Shown here: positions 22,020-33,115 of the stretch, piece by piece
Layout: each line of letters starts with the position of its first letter
Numbering within the stretch: the first letter of the stretch is position 1
NCBI GenBank assembly: GCA_963565915.1
Contig: OY751486.1
Location: 4,340,001 to 4,404,000, forward strand
Reading direction: 5' to 3'
Source of the DNA: Entoloma clypeatum
Lineage: Eukaryota; Basidiomycota; Agaricomycetes; Agaricales; Entolomataceae
Length of the DNA stretch: 64,000 nucleotides
Made by a program: the position numbers and the translations under genes
The notes under the pieces: generated by a model
What the model was told of the DNA's origin: nothing
Database searches by the model: none
What the model saw: the letters and a program-made list of their open reading frames with translations, nothing else

Positions 22020-23116
22020 GATGCACTGCGACTGCGGCGAGACCGTTTGATCCAGGCCGTCGTTCACGACTCCGACGAGCTCAGTAAAAATGGATTACGT
22101 AAATCCACGAAGAAAGTACGGGGAGTTCAATATTCGCATAATCCGACGACAGAATATCGAATGGGCAGCGACCTGAAGATAAATAAGACCTGGGGATACT
22201 GCCTAACGCCAAGGTCAAAGGGAGCAGCTATCAGGTCACCCGGTATAGTATTGGCGTTGCGAGTGTTTGCTACCCCGAAATTCCTTCCAATGTCAGGAGA
22301 TAAACCGTCGCCATTAGCTGTCTTCACCAGACAGCCCCCCTCTCGTGGTTGGTACCTGTTATCGATCACTCAAAATGAGACTTTGAACTCTCGTGGTTGA
22401 AAAAATCATGTGAACACAGCATGTGACAGGAAATTACCTGGTGAATTACTCCATTGCCGTCACCCTCGCCTGTTGGGTCTTCTGCCCATAACAATCATTG
22501 TGTTCCAAACATGTTTTCGGGACTGAATCATGTCTCCCACCTTCCACATTCCACATATCTCTTTGGGGTCTTTTGCTATGGGTATATATACATCTGAGAC
22601 AGCCCCTACAAGTCTCTATATATTTATCTACCATGAGATACTAATGCTATGTGTGAAATATGTATTTTTGATGTACATATCATCTTCTACACTTTCCTAC
22701 CTGATCTACTCATTGCAAACCTTGTACTACTGACGCTTGGAGACCTATTTATACCATAGAATAGGCCTACATAGGTGCCCTGACCAATTCTGTGGCATAA
22801 GATAATGATATGTACCCAAGGTGAGTACATACATTTTCGCTCTTTTCACCATGTTATACCCTTGCTGGGGTGCCCTTATACCTTCCCCTATACACCTATA
22901 TACTCCATAACTGACACAAATGTAACACCTTGGCTGGGGAGGCCAGTATCTGAAGAAGAGGTATGTGCTCTTCCTCATTCCCCAGTCCCTGACCGCTTTT
23001 TTAGCTTATTCACTCATCTCTGCCCAAGGGGGTTGGTTGGAAATTAGTCATAGCATACCAGACTATGTATTAGAGTAAGTACATGATAGTATAGATATGT
23101 AGGTGAGGGGAGTGGG
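22020..23116. other. Intergenic, boundary between host genes and transposon island
   Basis: It holds the promoter side of the Sec2 gene and then about 700 nt of AT-richer DNA with only short open frames. I saw no gene, RNA or recognisable repeat before the first LTR at 23117. Confidence 0.4.
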
Positions 23117-23596
23117 TGTTATGCTTAACAAACCGTTCCAAGGTTTGGGCAGAGTATGCAGGAAGTGGAAAGGTGAAGAGCAATGTGATTGCTAAATCTA
23201 AGGAATCTAGCTATGCTACAGAGGGTTTATATAGGTACTGACTATAGGCGGTAGCGGATGAGTCAGTACTGCGGAAGGCAGTGCGCATGAGTAAGGCGAC
23301 TGCGGAAGGCTATGTACAATGAGTAAGCTGACTGCGGAAAGCAAGTCAGCGTGGGAGCGAAGTATACTAAAGGAGATGACGAAGTAAGATAGTGAGTCAG
23401 ACTGGGAATCGAAGGTTGTGAAAGTAGACATTAGACATAGTAAGTTCGTAAGAGGGCGCCACGTCAGGATGATAGGTAAAAGATATGACATGGTCCTCAT
23501 ACCATAGAGTCCGTAACATGTTCCCCTCCTCAAGCTCTGTGTCCTCACAGAGTCACTGTCCCCATCCCTCATTGTTGTTGGGATCGGACCAGTTTG
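23117..23596 (-). mobile_element. E2: truncated E-family element, 3' LTR plus internal stub
   Basis: 23117-23518 (402 bp) is the reverse complement of the E LTR: it starts TGTTATGC and ends GTCCGTAACA, with the shared block containing the TATATAAA and GATTTAGCAA region. 23519-23591 matches, in reverse, the last internal bases of E including its purine tract (read as TGTTCCCCTCCTC on this strand). The body is cut off by the A1 LTR at 23597. It lacks the 29-bp duplication present in E's LTRs. Confidence 0.75.
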
Positions 23597-24143
23597 TGTT
23601 ACACTTTTTCACCCTCTTCTTATGCACCTTCACATGACCCTTCGACCCTCAATTCCATTCCAACCCCGTTTCACTTAACTCCGACGACCCTGGGACATGT
23701 GTCCCCTCTATCAGCGCTATGACTCAGACAATTCCCCTTTTAGCTACATTTTCACTTGTTATCTCTGACTCACAGCCTTGAGGCCTTATCTCTGACTCAT
23801 ATGCCACAGCCCCCTTGAAACATCTATCTAACCAATGGCTTATTTAGCTCTTGCGCAGCACCTATTTATTTATAGCCATAGGATAACATATATAAGACTT
23901 GTAACATTAGAGTAGAGGTCCTTAGCTTGACCTAGACAAACAACACTTACTTTGTCTTATCTTCGAACGCTCTCAAACTAAGTGCCTTGCGAGGACTTAG
24001 CTTAGTTGAACCGAACCGAGTCGTCCTCTTGAGGAGCTCGCTGATCTTGACCAAGTCGACCTATTGAGGGACTTGTTGTGGAACCAGTTTGAACCCACGT
24101 GATCCGATCCTTGGACTTGTTGTTGTAGGCTATCGCCACAACA
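23597..24143 (+). repeat. A1 5' LTR (547 bp)
   Basis: Begins TGTTACACTTTT and ends CCACAACA, similar over its length to the two 557-bp LTRs of A2. It contains TATATAAG at 23889-23896 and, 35 nt after its start, AGCTTGACCT (23924-23933), complementary to AGGTCAAGCT (24146-24155) just after the LTR. Confidence 0.82.
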
Positions 24144-24437
24144 AAAGGTCAAGCTGATCTACGTCGTCAACCCACCGCGGTTTTAGATGCAAAGATTCCT
24201 CCCCGACGATCAACCTTTGAAGTCTCGTCCGACTCAGAAGATGAACAGGAGTTCGTTGACGCACCCATTACACCACGACAACCGCCAACACTGTACAGAA
24301 GAGTAACCTCCTCTTTCGTACCAGTCAACCCCACAACACCCTCTTACCTCTCCCCGAGATGAATCCAACTGCCGCCAGCTGTTGCTGTTGCTGCACCAAA
24401 GACCCCAGACACCCCAGTTAAACCAGCACCTGTAGAA

Positions 24438-25340
24438 ATGACTTCTCAGGCAAGAACCCCAGAAAAAGAAATCAAGATCAGCCCGCCGGCGATCTTCAAT
24501 GGAGACAGAAGAAAACTGTCAGAATTTTTGTTCGACATGAACTTATATTTAGAAATGAATGATGACATCTACAACTCCGACAAGAAGAAAATCCTCTTCA
24601 TGGTCTCGTATATGAAAGGAGGAACTGCCGGGCTGTGGAAAGAGTCTTGGTACAGAGACATCACCACCGCCGGAGTACCCACCTACCCAAAATATGCAGA
24701 CTTTATTGAGAAACTGAGGAAGTCATTTTCCCCAGTTGACAAAGAAGGAGACACGTTGACTATGATGAAAAGGCAGAAGATGGAGGGCATGACAGCCGAT
24801 GAATTCGTAGAAAAATTCAAACTATGGGTTGCAGAGAGTTTGATCACAGAGGAGCAATCTCTCAAGGATTACTTCATGGAGGCGTTGCCACACGCGCTCT
24901 GAGACAAGATCTTGGGCCTTGATAAGATCCCAGGAACAGTCGACGAATGGTACACCACGGCGTCCAGGTTGGACAACCAGTGGAGAAGAGCGAAGGCAGT
25001 CTCTCAAAGGCTCAGACCCGATGGGGGAAAGAAGAAGTTCAAGGTTAATTATAACCCTGCACCCCGAAACACACACTTCGCCCCAGACCTGAATGCCATG
25101 GACATTGACCGGCTGACTGCTGAAGAAAGAGACGACCACTTCAAGAAAGGGTTGTGCTTCGTCTGCCACCAGGCAGGACATTGTGCTGATGCACACAAAG
25201 GAGGAAAGACCCCAGTTGCAAACAACACGTTCAAGAAAGCTTCCGATGCATATGCCCATATCCGAGGCATTTTCAAGGACTTACCGAATGAAGAACAAGA
25301 CACCTTAATCTCTGAAATGGAGAAACAGGGTTTTCAATAA
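24438..25340 (+). pseudogene. A1 gag (nonsense codon)
   Basis: About 300 codons, starting MTSQARTPEKEIK, close to A2 gag throughout. The frame is cut by TGA at 24900-24902 where A2 has CGA, a C-to-T change in a CpG. The capsid-like part is followed by a single nucleocapsid knuckle CFVCHQAGHCADAH, an unusual CCHH version of the retroviral CCHC knuckle. It ends at a TAA right after GGGTTTT (25328-25334). Confidence 0.78.
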
Positions 25341-25869
25341 AGCGGCCTGTACCGATGTCAGCCCCCGCTCAGTTTTCAATCTCCTTATCCCCTGTAATTG
25401 TAGCCGACATGAATGACAAATCTTTTTCGATCCCCATTTCAATGTCAGGGGAAGGAGAAAGCATTGATGAAAAACTAAAGATAAATGCTCTGATAGATTC
25501 AGGAGCAGGAGGAACCTTCTTGGATCAGAAGTTTGCCACAGCAAACCGAATGGAGCTTATGCTGTTACTAAAGCCCATTCGCATGTTCAATGTGGATGGA
25601 ACAAAGAACAAAGAAGGGACGATCACCCATTGCACATGGAAGAAGATCTGGATTGATGACAAAGAACTCGACATCAGATTCTTGGTCACCGGACTTGGAA
25701 AGGAAACTGCCATTTTGGGGTTACCATGGTTAAAACAATACAACCCAAAGATTGATTGGGAAAAAGGAACCTTGGATATTGAAACTATCAGGTTCAAGAA
25801 GACCCTAGCAGGAGTCATGAGGAAGAAATTTAATGAGCTCTTGGCATCAAAAGACAAGAGACCCATTGC
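25334..25869 (+). pseudogene. A1 pol remnant (protease region)
   Basis: Frame -1 relative to gag. It encodes the aspartic protease with IDSGAGGTFLD (active-site D-S-G), and then the ILGLPWLKQYNPKIDWEKG segment. Homology to A2 pol stops after KDKRPIA at 25869. Reverse transcriptase and everything downstream is missing. Confidence 0.75.
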
Positions 25870-28399
25870 TAGTGTTGCCGTGGTTCCGACTCCAGTCGGC
25901 TGTGAGCCGAAACTGGACTGGACAAAGCTGAAGCCGAGCTGAACCGTGAGGTCTGGAAGCTGCGACTTGCCGAGCCGCGGTTGGACACGGTTTCGGTGCA
26001 GCTGGTGGCTTGAGCCGGTACCTTTGGTTGTGTTGTGCACCAGATGTGGGATGTCTTCTAGTCATCAAATTATTATGTTACTTAGGGGGTGTCATCCCTC
26101 TCTCCTTGTTGATGCGCGTCCCCTGTGACGGCGTGGCCTGCCGTTCCCCCGCGCCTCCAGCCAGTTCCCCCACCATTCCTGTCTGGGCCGCGCCGTTCTG
26201 GCGAATCCCGCTGCCTCGCGCGCAGGGTGAGCAGTTGCTCGTTTGCCTCGTCTTTCCTGTGTCACATGCCGTTGCCCCGCCGTTCTGTTGTGTTTCGTCA
26301 GTGGTTTGCCGTGATGTGAAGGGCGCGCCGCTTGTCTCACCCGCCGTTTCCCGCATATCTTGTCGCGTTTCTCGCCATCTCCCGCGCGTGGTGAGCGGTT
26401 GCTCATTTGCCTCGTTGTTCCTGTGTCACATGCCATTTGTCGCATGTGTTGTCGCATTTCCCGCCGTTCGTCGCCCATGGTGTGCCTGATGGCACATGTG
26501 TTGGCGTCCTGCTTCGCTTCCCATGTGTCTCAGGCCGTTCTCGTGCATTCCGTCAGCACCGTTCTGAGGTGTTTCGTCAGTGGTGACATCACATGGCGGT
26601 CGGGGTACTTACCTATCCAGGGCCCCTGTGGGCCTGTGTGAGCAGAGGGAGGACGGGGAGGGAGAGCCGGTGGTATTTCATGCGTGCCCCCGCCATTCCG
26701 GCATGTTTTGTCAGTGGTGTGAGGTGGCGTGAAGGTTGGGTGCTTACCCACAACCACAGAGGAGGGGGAGGGAGGGCCGGTGGTGTTTCACGCGCGCCCC
26801 TCCCGTTCCGGCGTGAAGGTTGAGTGCTCACCCAGCATGCGCTCCCGTGGCCCTCGCATGAGCAGAGGGATGAGCCGCCAACGGAGCAGGGGGAGGGAGC
26901 GCCAGTGGCATTGAACACGCCCCCCCCGCCGTTCTGGCGTGTTTCGTCAGTCGTGTGAACTGGCATGGCCAGTGGGGTGCTTACCTATGTGGCCCTCACG
27001 TGAGCAGAGGGAGGAGGTGACAACAGAGGACGGGGGAGGGGCGAAGTGGAGGGAGGAGGGGGAGGGAGGAGGGAACGAGGGAGGAGTGAAGTGATGGGGG
27101 TAAGCAACAAATCGACTGAGACTCCGTTTATATATACTCGGCAGGTGCCAGGCCCAGCCACTGATGATCAATGAAACATCGGAATTTGCCGACCTCGGCA
27201 ACAGCCGAAAGTCGAACAATATCCAAAGTCCGCAACATGGCGCTCCACTCCACTCCTCCCTCAATCCCTTCTCCCTTCCTCCCTCCCCCTCCTGTGTTGC
27301 CGCCTCCTCCCTCTGCTCACACGCGGCCCACGGAGGCCTTGTATATGTAAGTACCCCTCCTGCCATGCCACATCACCACTGATGAAAAACACCAGAATGG
27401 GAGGGGCACACATTCAATGCCACTGGCGCTCCCTCCCCCTGCTCTGTTGGCAGCTCATCCCTCTGCTCATGCGAGGGCCATGGGTGCGCATGCTGGGTGA
27501 GCACTCAACCTTCACACCGGAACGGGAGGGGCGCGCATGAAACACCACCGGCCCTCCCTCCCCCTCCTCTGTTGCCCCCTCCTCCCTCTGCGGTTGTGGG
27601 TAAGCACCCAACCTTCACGCCACCTCACACCACTGACAAAACATGCCAGAACGGTGGGGGCGCACGTGAAATACCACCGGCTCTCCCTCCCCATTCTCCC
27701 TCTGCTCACATGAGGCCCACAGGGGCGCCGGATAGGTAAGTACCCCGACCACCATGCGACGTCAACACTGACAAAATGCCTCAGAACGGCGCTGACTGAA
27801 CACGTGAGAACGGCCTGAGACATGCGGGAAGCGAAGCAGGACGCCAACACATGTGCCATCAGGCATGCCATGGGCGACGAACGGCGGGAAACGCGACAAC
27901 ACATGCGACACATGGCATGTGACACAGGAACAACGAGGCAAATGAGCAACCGCTCACCGCGCGTGGGAGATGGCGAGAAACACGACAAGATATGTGGGAA
28001 ACGGCGGGTGAGACAAGCGGCGCGCCCTTCACGTCACGGCAAACCACTGACAAAACATGACAGAACGGCGGGGCATGCGAGCATGGCTTGGCGCGTACAA
28101 GGCACCGCACCAGAGGCATGCGAGCGGTGGGTCAACACCGCAGGACACGCGAGATAGGCGGGGCACGCACTTGCGTCGTCCCATCAGCATAGCTAAATTT
28201 TGTGTCCCCAGGCCTAATATATACATATATATATAGACTAAGCATTTTTCATCGACTCGCACCGTGTTCAGCCGGTCCGAGTCCGGCTCGGAGCTGAACC
28301 AAGCCGAGAAAGACCCTCAGCCGCGGCTTTTGGAGCCATGGCTTTTGGAGTCCCAACTTTCTGAGCCGTGGTTTGGCTAGCCGAGTCGCGGCAACACTA
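25870..28399. mobile_element. hAT-like TIR element with long internal foldback
   Basis: Ends are the inverted repeat TAGTGTTGCCG (25870-25880 and 28389-28399). Both subterminal 200 bp are rich in CCGAG/AGCCG motifs, as in hAT-type elements. The interior is a large imperfect inverted repeat: about 26270-27095 pairs with about 27250-28080, and internal sub-repeats (CCGGTGGT, GAGCAGAGGGA, GTTCTGGCGTGTTTCGTCA-like) recur in each arm. No transposase frame is recognisable; the long open frames are by-products of GC-rich repeats. The flanks are from different elements (A1 protease left, B-host gag right) and show no 8-bp target duplication, so the two ends probably came together by recombination. 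Confidence 0.55.
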
Positions 28400-28813
28400 C
28401 CCCCGTCTCCTACAAACAAACCTCAGAATATTTTCGGCCCCCAAGCCCTGGCAGATGCTTTTGTCTTAATGACCAATGAACTCAAACACAGCAAAGGTCA
28501 CAAGCATCACAAAAAGGCTAAGGATCCGGACACCTTTGATGGTTCCGATCCCCAGAAACTTGACCAGTTCATCCTCCAATGCACATTGTTTTTCCACGAC
28601 AACTCCAAGTATGACGACGACTCTGCCAAAATCACTCTCGCCATCTCTTTCCTCCAAGGCACAGCTCTCGATTATTTCGAGCATTTCATCATCGAACTGG
28701 ACCTGGACAACCCCTGGACTGGTACAAAGATTGGTCTGCATTCCTCCGCACACTCTGCACAGAATTTGGGATCATTGACCCCATTGCGGATGCTGCCGAC
28801 TCTCTGGACAATC
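28400..28813 (+). pseudogene. B-host gag, left part
   Basis: Reads PQNIFGPQALADAF, then KHHKKAKDPDTFDGS, FILQCTLFF and ALDYFEHFII, the capsid region of B gag. A 2-nt deletion near 28711 (CCCCTGG for CCCCCCGG) shifts the frame. The 5' part of gag and the LTR are missing. It breaks at the target duplication CAATC (28809-28813) of the nested B element and resumes at 61316. Confidence 0.75.
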
Positions 28814-29493
28814 TGTTAAGTAGGTGAAAAGTCGGAGCTTCGTCGGAGTCCGTCAGAGGTAACGTAGGACTGAGACCAGAGCGGAACTCCGGAGGTGCGG
28901 AGGAACGACGAAGGGGAGGGACGTGGCTTCAACGTATGTGTTGCGCCGCTGTTTGTTGGATAAGGTGTCCCAATTTCAGGAGGTCGGAGGAGAGGTCGGA
29001 GGTGCGGAGGTTCTCGGAGAGATCTCAGTGAGAGACACGTTGACGTGGAAGTGGTCGGACGACGTCGGAGTTGTGACTCGGACACAGTACTGAGCTCGTC
29101 GAAGGGTAACGATGGAGGAAGAGCAGTAGATGAGGATGTCGTCGGCGTATTGTACCACAGCGAGGATCTCTGGCATGAACGGGGAGTAGAGGAGTGAACT
29201 TTGTTGATATTCGAACTGAGGAACTACAGGTATGGTACGAGCTTAAATACCTAAATGATATCACTTTACGGAGATGGTCGGAGTAGGTCCGGAGTTGTGG
29301 CGTAAGTTGCCAGCGACTGTAACGAACCTCGGAGATGTCGGTCAATGGACCATGCGGAAAAGGCGATGCATAAGTAAACAGGAATATGAATATGAAATGC
29401 ACGATGGCAACGTGCGGAGATGCGGAGGTAACGGATGTCCAGAATGTCGGAGGATGATCGGAGTGGGTCGGAGATTCGGAGATGGATATAACA
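28814..29493 (-). repeat. B 3' LTR (680 bp)
   Basis: Plus-strand ends are TGTTAAGTAGG and GGATATAACA. It differs from the 5' LTR by scattered transitions, a 10-bp extra segment near 29060 and lack of a 30-bp duplicated segment near 61195-61225. Confidence 0.85.
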
Positions 29494-29612
29494 GTATTCC
29501 CCTCTTAGGTCTGACACCCATGGAAGACCGTGAGAAAATAAACAAGGTCATGTGGTCTCGGTTATTTAACGGAGATGAGCGGCCCAAGGGTTCTCTTCCA
29601 GTTACCACCAAC

Positions 29613-30477
29613 ATGCCCCAAGACTCAAACACACAACCCGTGCGCTCCAGCGCCAACCTCGACGACTCCGAAGAGGAGCTCCTGCGCCGTCTGGCGCAGG
29701 TACGCAAGGAGAAGGAGGAGGCGGAGGTAAGGAAAAAGGCGGAGGCCGAGAGGAGGGCGAGGGAGGCAGAGGCGAAGAAGAGGGCAGAGGCGGAGGCAAA
29801 GGCGGAGGCGGAGAAGAAGAGGGCGAAGAAGGCGGGGAAACAGAGGGCGGAGAGCGGAGCGGAGGAATCAGAGGTCCGGGGGGAGGCGTGTCAGGCCTGT
29901 GCGCAGGCGAAGGTGGAGTGCAAGTGGGCGTTGTGAGTACCCACTTCTTCATCTTCTTTTCCTTACTGACAGTCTCCTTAGGCAGGGGAAGGGCACCGCA
30001 TGCCAGCGGTGTAAGGATGGCAAATGGGTATGCCTGAGGGCCGGCGAGACGCGGGCGAAGCGGAAGCGGGGAAGGACGGAGGAAGCCGTTGCAGAGGTCG
30101 CGGGCCCAAGTGGGGCAAAAAACTGCTGCGGCGCAGGGGTCGCGGAGGAGCTCCGGGGGCTCCGGGAGGCTCTGGAAGAGAGGGAGGAGCAGTCGGCGAG
30201 GGTCGGTTGGGCGCTGCTCCGGCAGCTACAAATCATGAACAACCACCTCGCCTACCAGAATTTCCTGCTGGAGGCGGCGGCTCCGGAGTCGGAGACGGAG
30301 GACGGAGAAGAGGAAAAAGGAGAGGAAGAGGACGAGGAAAAAGATGAGGGGGAGGTCGAGGGGTTGGCAGATGGGGAGCTTGCGGAACTGCAAGCGGAGA
30401 AAGAGGAGGCGGAGGGAGAACCGGAGGAAGAGTTGGAGGATGACGGTCCACCGGCCAAAAAGGCCAAAACCCAGTAG
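29613..30477 (+). CDS. Antisense cargo gene: Zn(2)-Cys(6)-type cluster protein
   Basis: It lies between the integrase stop (30538) and the 3' LTR of B, on the opposite strand. Exons 29613-29932 and 29982-30477 join by a 49-nt GT-AG intron to 271 residues, start MPQDSNTQPV. Residues about 20-85 are a charged, Ala/Glu/Lys/Arg-rich helix. The intron falls inside a cysteine cluster: CQACAQAKVEC, ten residues, CQRCKDGKWVC. This is C-x2-C-x6-C-x10-C-x2-C-x6-C, the Gal4-type binuclear zinc cluster spacing. A basic stretch (RAKRKRGR) and a second helix (LRGLREALEEREEQ) follow. The C-terminal third is very acidic and ends PPAKKAKTQ, a nuclear-signal-like tail. A DNA-binding regulator is the natural reading, but function, expression and origin are unproven. 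Confidence 0.68.
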
Positions 30478-30537
30478 CCCCTCCCCCCTCTAATTGTTTT
30501 ATTTATTTATTTTGCAATATGAGTGTCTTGCGCGGTT

Positions 30538-31927
30538 CTATAGGCGTGATAAGGGGCCCGGCTTCTCCGGATACGCGGAGTGGAAATCCACGACTAAGTC
30601 TGTCGCGTGTTCGAGTTCCGTGGCAGGTAGCCAGGACTGTTCCTCATCGGTTCCTTCATAGCCTAGCCAACGGACTAGGTAGAGCAGTTTGCAAGAACGC
30701 CGACGATCCAGTTTGGTGTCAAGGATTTCGGCAATTTTGTATTCCACTTCTCCTTCAACGTCGATTGGAGGAGGCGGAGTTACTGTCCGGTTCGGAATGT
30801 CGTTCGGAACAGATGGCTCCAGCATGGAGATGTGGAAAACAGGGTGAACACCGCGTATGGTGTCCGGAAGTCGGAGGGTGTAAGAGTGTGTACCATTCCT
30901 GGCAAGGATGTCAAAGGGGCCAAGGTACTTTTCAGACAGCTTTTTGGAGGGTCGTGTAGTGCGGAAAAACTTAGCCTTCACAAACGCTTGCTGTCCTACT
31001 TCGAGCAGAGGGGGCGGAGCACGCCGGAGATCGGCGGGGCCTTGATAACGTCGTTGAGCTTCTAGGATTGTAGATTTGAGTTCTTGGTGAAGCTCGTCCA
31101 GGTCTACAACGAATTGTCGGGCACGGGCGGATGCGAGGTCGCGCTCCGGATGGACGGAGAGGTTCGGATGATAACCTTTATTGGCGAAGAAGGGCGAGAT
31201 CCCAGTTGTAGCACTCAGAGCATTGTTGTACACGAACTCCGCAAGCGGAAGTAGCTCGGACCAGTTGTCCTGCTGATAGTTGCAGAAGATGCGGAGGTAC
31301 TGTTCCAAGGTTTGGTTGGTACATTCGGTTTGACCGTCGCCTTCAGGATGGTAGCCAGAGGTGAAGTGCAGAGTCATGTTGAGGGCTTTTCCGAGGGAGC
31401 GGAAAAAGCGGGAGACAAACTCCGGGCCTCGGTCAGAGGTGACATGTTCCGGTACTCCGTGCTTGGAGAACACATGCAGGATGAACAAGGTGGCTAGATC
31501 TTCGGAGGTGCAGTGGATCGTAGTCAAAAATGCTTTGTTTTGTCATTCGGTCAACAATAACAAGGATTGCGTCAAAACCGCTGGAGGTCGGAAGTGTCTC
31601 GATGAAGTCCATGGATATGGAGTTCCACGGAAGGTTCGGAACTGGGAGTTGCTTCAGCATACCATAGGGCTTGTGGTGTTGAGGTTTAGAGCGCATGCAA
31701 GTGGTGCAGGATTTGCAGTACTTTTTGACAAAGTCTCGAACACCAGGCCAAGTATAATCTCGTTGAATAAGACTAACTGTCTTGTTCTGTCCAGGGTGTC
31801 CGGAGAGAATATGGTTGTGCTTGTTGCGGAGGATGCGGAGCCAGAGGTTATCGGAGTCGGGGACATAAATGCGACCACTATGACAGAGGAAACCGTCGGA
31901 GTCTATGGACCAGTGTGGTTTGGGCTC
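30538..31927 (-). pseudogene. B pol, integrase and chromodomain part
   Basis: From 31927 leftward: integrase zinc finger with HNHILSGHPGQ and CKSCTTC, core with SMDFIETLP and IVDRMTKQ, VTSDRGPEFVSRFF, and YHPEGDGQTECTNQ, then the C-terminal SRCD-like fold and a chromodomain (VEYKIAEILD, LYLVRWLGYE, SWLPATEL). A one-base shift near 31534 separates the finger/core start from the rest. It connects across E to the RT part at 38559. Confidence 0.82.
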
Positions 31928-32324
31928 TGTTACGGACTAACGACTACGGACGTATATGTTACGGACTAACGACTACGGACGTATATGCTTACTTTTTCAC
32001 TTTTACTCATCGGCCCCCGCTTACACATATCGTATTATACTTTATTTCCTTTAGTATACTTCGCTCCCGCGCTGACTCGCTTTCCGCAGCTGTCTGACTC
32101 ATTCCGCAGTCGTCTTACTCAGACGCACTGCCTTCCGCAGTTATCTTACTCAGATACACTGCCTTGCGCAGCACTGACTCATATGCTATCGCCTATAGTC
32201 AGTACCTATATAAACCCTTTGTACTATAGCTAGATTCCTTAGATTTAGCAATCACATTGCTCTTCGCCTTTCCATCTTCCTGCATACTCTGCCCGAACCT
32301 TGGAACGGTTTGTTACGCATAACA
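31928..32324 (+). repeat. E 5' LTR (397 bp)
   Basis: Starts TGTTACGGACTAACG, ends TACGCATAACA. The first 58 bp are a 29-bp unit repeated twice (31928-31956, 31957-31985). Short CCGCAG-containing repeats (TTCCGCAG, TTGCGCAG) recur in U3. Confidence 0.9.
32207..32251 (+). promoter_or_regulatory. E core promoter and predicted RNA start
   Basis: TATATAAA at 32207-32214 and, 34 nt after its first base, AGATTTAGCAA (32241-32251). The latter is exactly complementary to the PBS at 32327-32337, so it is the predicted RNA 5' end. Confidence 0.55.
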
Positions 32325-32326
32325 AG

Positions 32327-32337
32327 TTGCTAAATCT
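32327..32337 (+). promoter_or_regulatory. E primer-binding site, self-complementary
   Basis: TTGCTAAATCT two bases after the LTR is the reverse complement of the 11 nt at the predicted RNA start inside the LTR, the arrangement used for self-priming in the Tf1/sushi group. Confidence 0.6.
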
Positions 32338-33113
32338 CGTTAGGTTCGCCCAGAGCGAAGAGAGCAACTACCAGACGAGTCAAGACGTCGCGCTTCTTTG
32401 AAGACTTCACCAGTAACCCATTCAGCACGCCAGAAGCCCGACAGGAGGAGCTAAGTCCTCGAGACAGTATCGATTTTACGCTTATCCAGCAGTACATCGA
32501 ATCGGAGATCCGTCGCATCCTACAGCAGGTGCTTGACGAAGAACTAGACAACGACGAGCATCGCCCCCACGGCGAGATAGCAGAGAGCATCCATCTTGCT
32601 CGGCAACACCAGATCGCGCGTTACAACGCCCGACAGAACGAACTCGAAAGCTTTCGCGTTCAAGAAGGACCTCAGACAGGTCGGATCACAGAGATCAGAG
32701 AGTTTATCGGTGTCCAGACAACCGTTATCAGAAGATTGATTAGGACGCTCACATCGAGACGTCCCAGAGCCACATCATCACGTCCTACTCGAAGCAGCAG
32801 ATCTACGCCCACTTCACCATCGAAGAACAACAAACCGAGTACAACCGTTGGGCACGAAACGAGAGACTTGACCCCTTCTCGCGACCAACAGACGCGCAGG
32901 AACAGAGATTCCTTAGAGATCTACAGAGGAAATACCCCGAACGTTTTGCCACCGATTCCGCCGACGAGTCCCCTGACGAATTTACTTTTGACTCCGCGCA
33001 GTCAGATACCGAACAGACGCCTAGAACAGGGACTGATTTTCAACCCCTACCTATATCCCGAACCCCATCTTCATCCCAACAATCCGACACCTCTCCTACT
33101 CCGCAGGTTCTAG
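32334..33113 (+). other. E leader open frame without ATG
   Basis: Open for about 260 codons in a frame different from gag and overlapping it, but with no ATG. It encodes a charged helix (IDFTLIQQYIESEIRRIL, then EIAESIHLARQHQIARYNAR). From 32744 the gag frame itself is open upstream of its first ATG and also reads like protein (AHFTIEEQQTEYNRWAR, LDPFSRPTDAQEQRF). A longer gag made by frameshift or splicing, or one ancient indel, would explain both. Confidence 0.4.
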
Positions 33114-33115
33114 AC

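Larger units (their letters stand above)
23597..25869 (+). mobile_element. A1: truncated A-family Ty3/gypsy element
   Basis: A 5' LTR, a gag gene and the start of pol are present, then similarity to A2 stops at 25869 where a TIR element begins. No 3' half or matching LTR is found in the window. A1 is inserted into the E2 fragment. Confidence 0.8.

Noticed and set aside
26010..28262. Several 80-160 codon open frames inside the foldback element
   Set aside because: GC-rich inverted repeats leave both strands open; no transposase catalytic motif.
29602..30467. Ser- and Pro-rich minus-strand open frames
   Set aside because: Mirror image of the Glu/Lys/Ala-rich cargo gene; low-complexity shadows.
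31985..32233. 82-codon open frame present in both E LTRs
   Set aside because: Lies in U3/R of the LTR and is repeated only because LTRs are duplicated.
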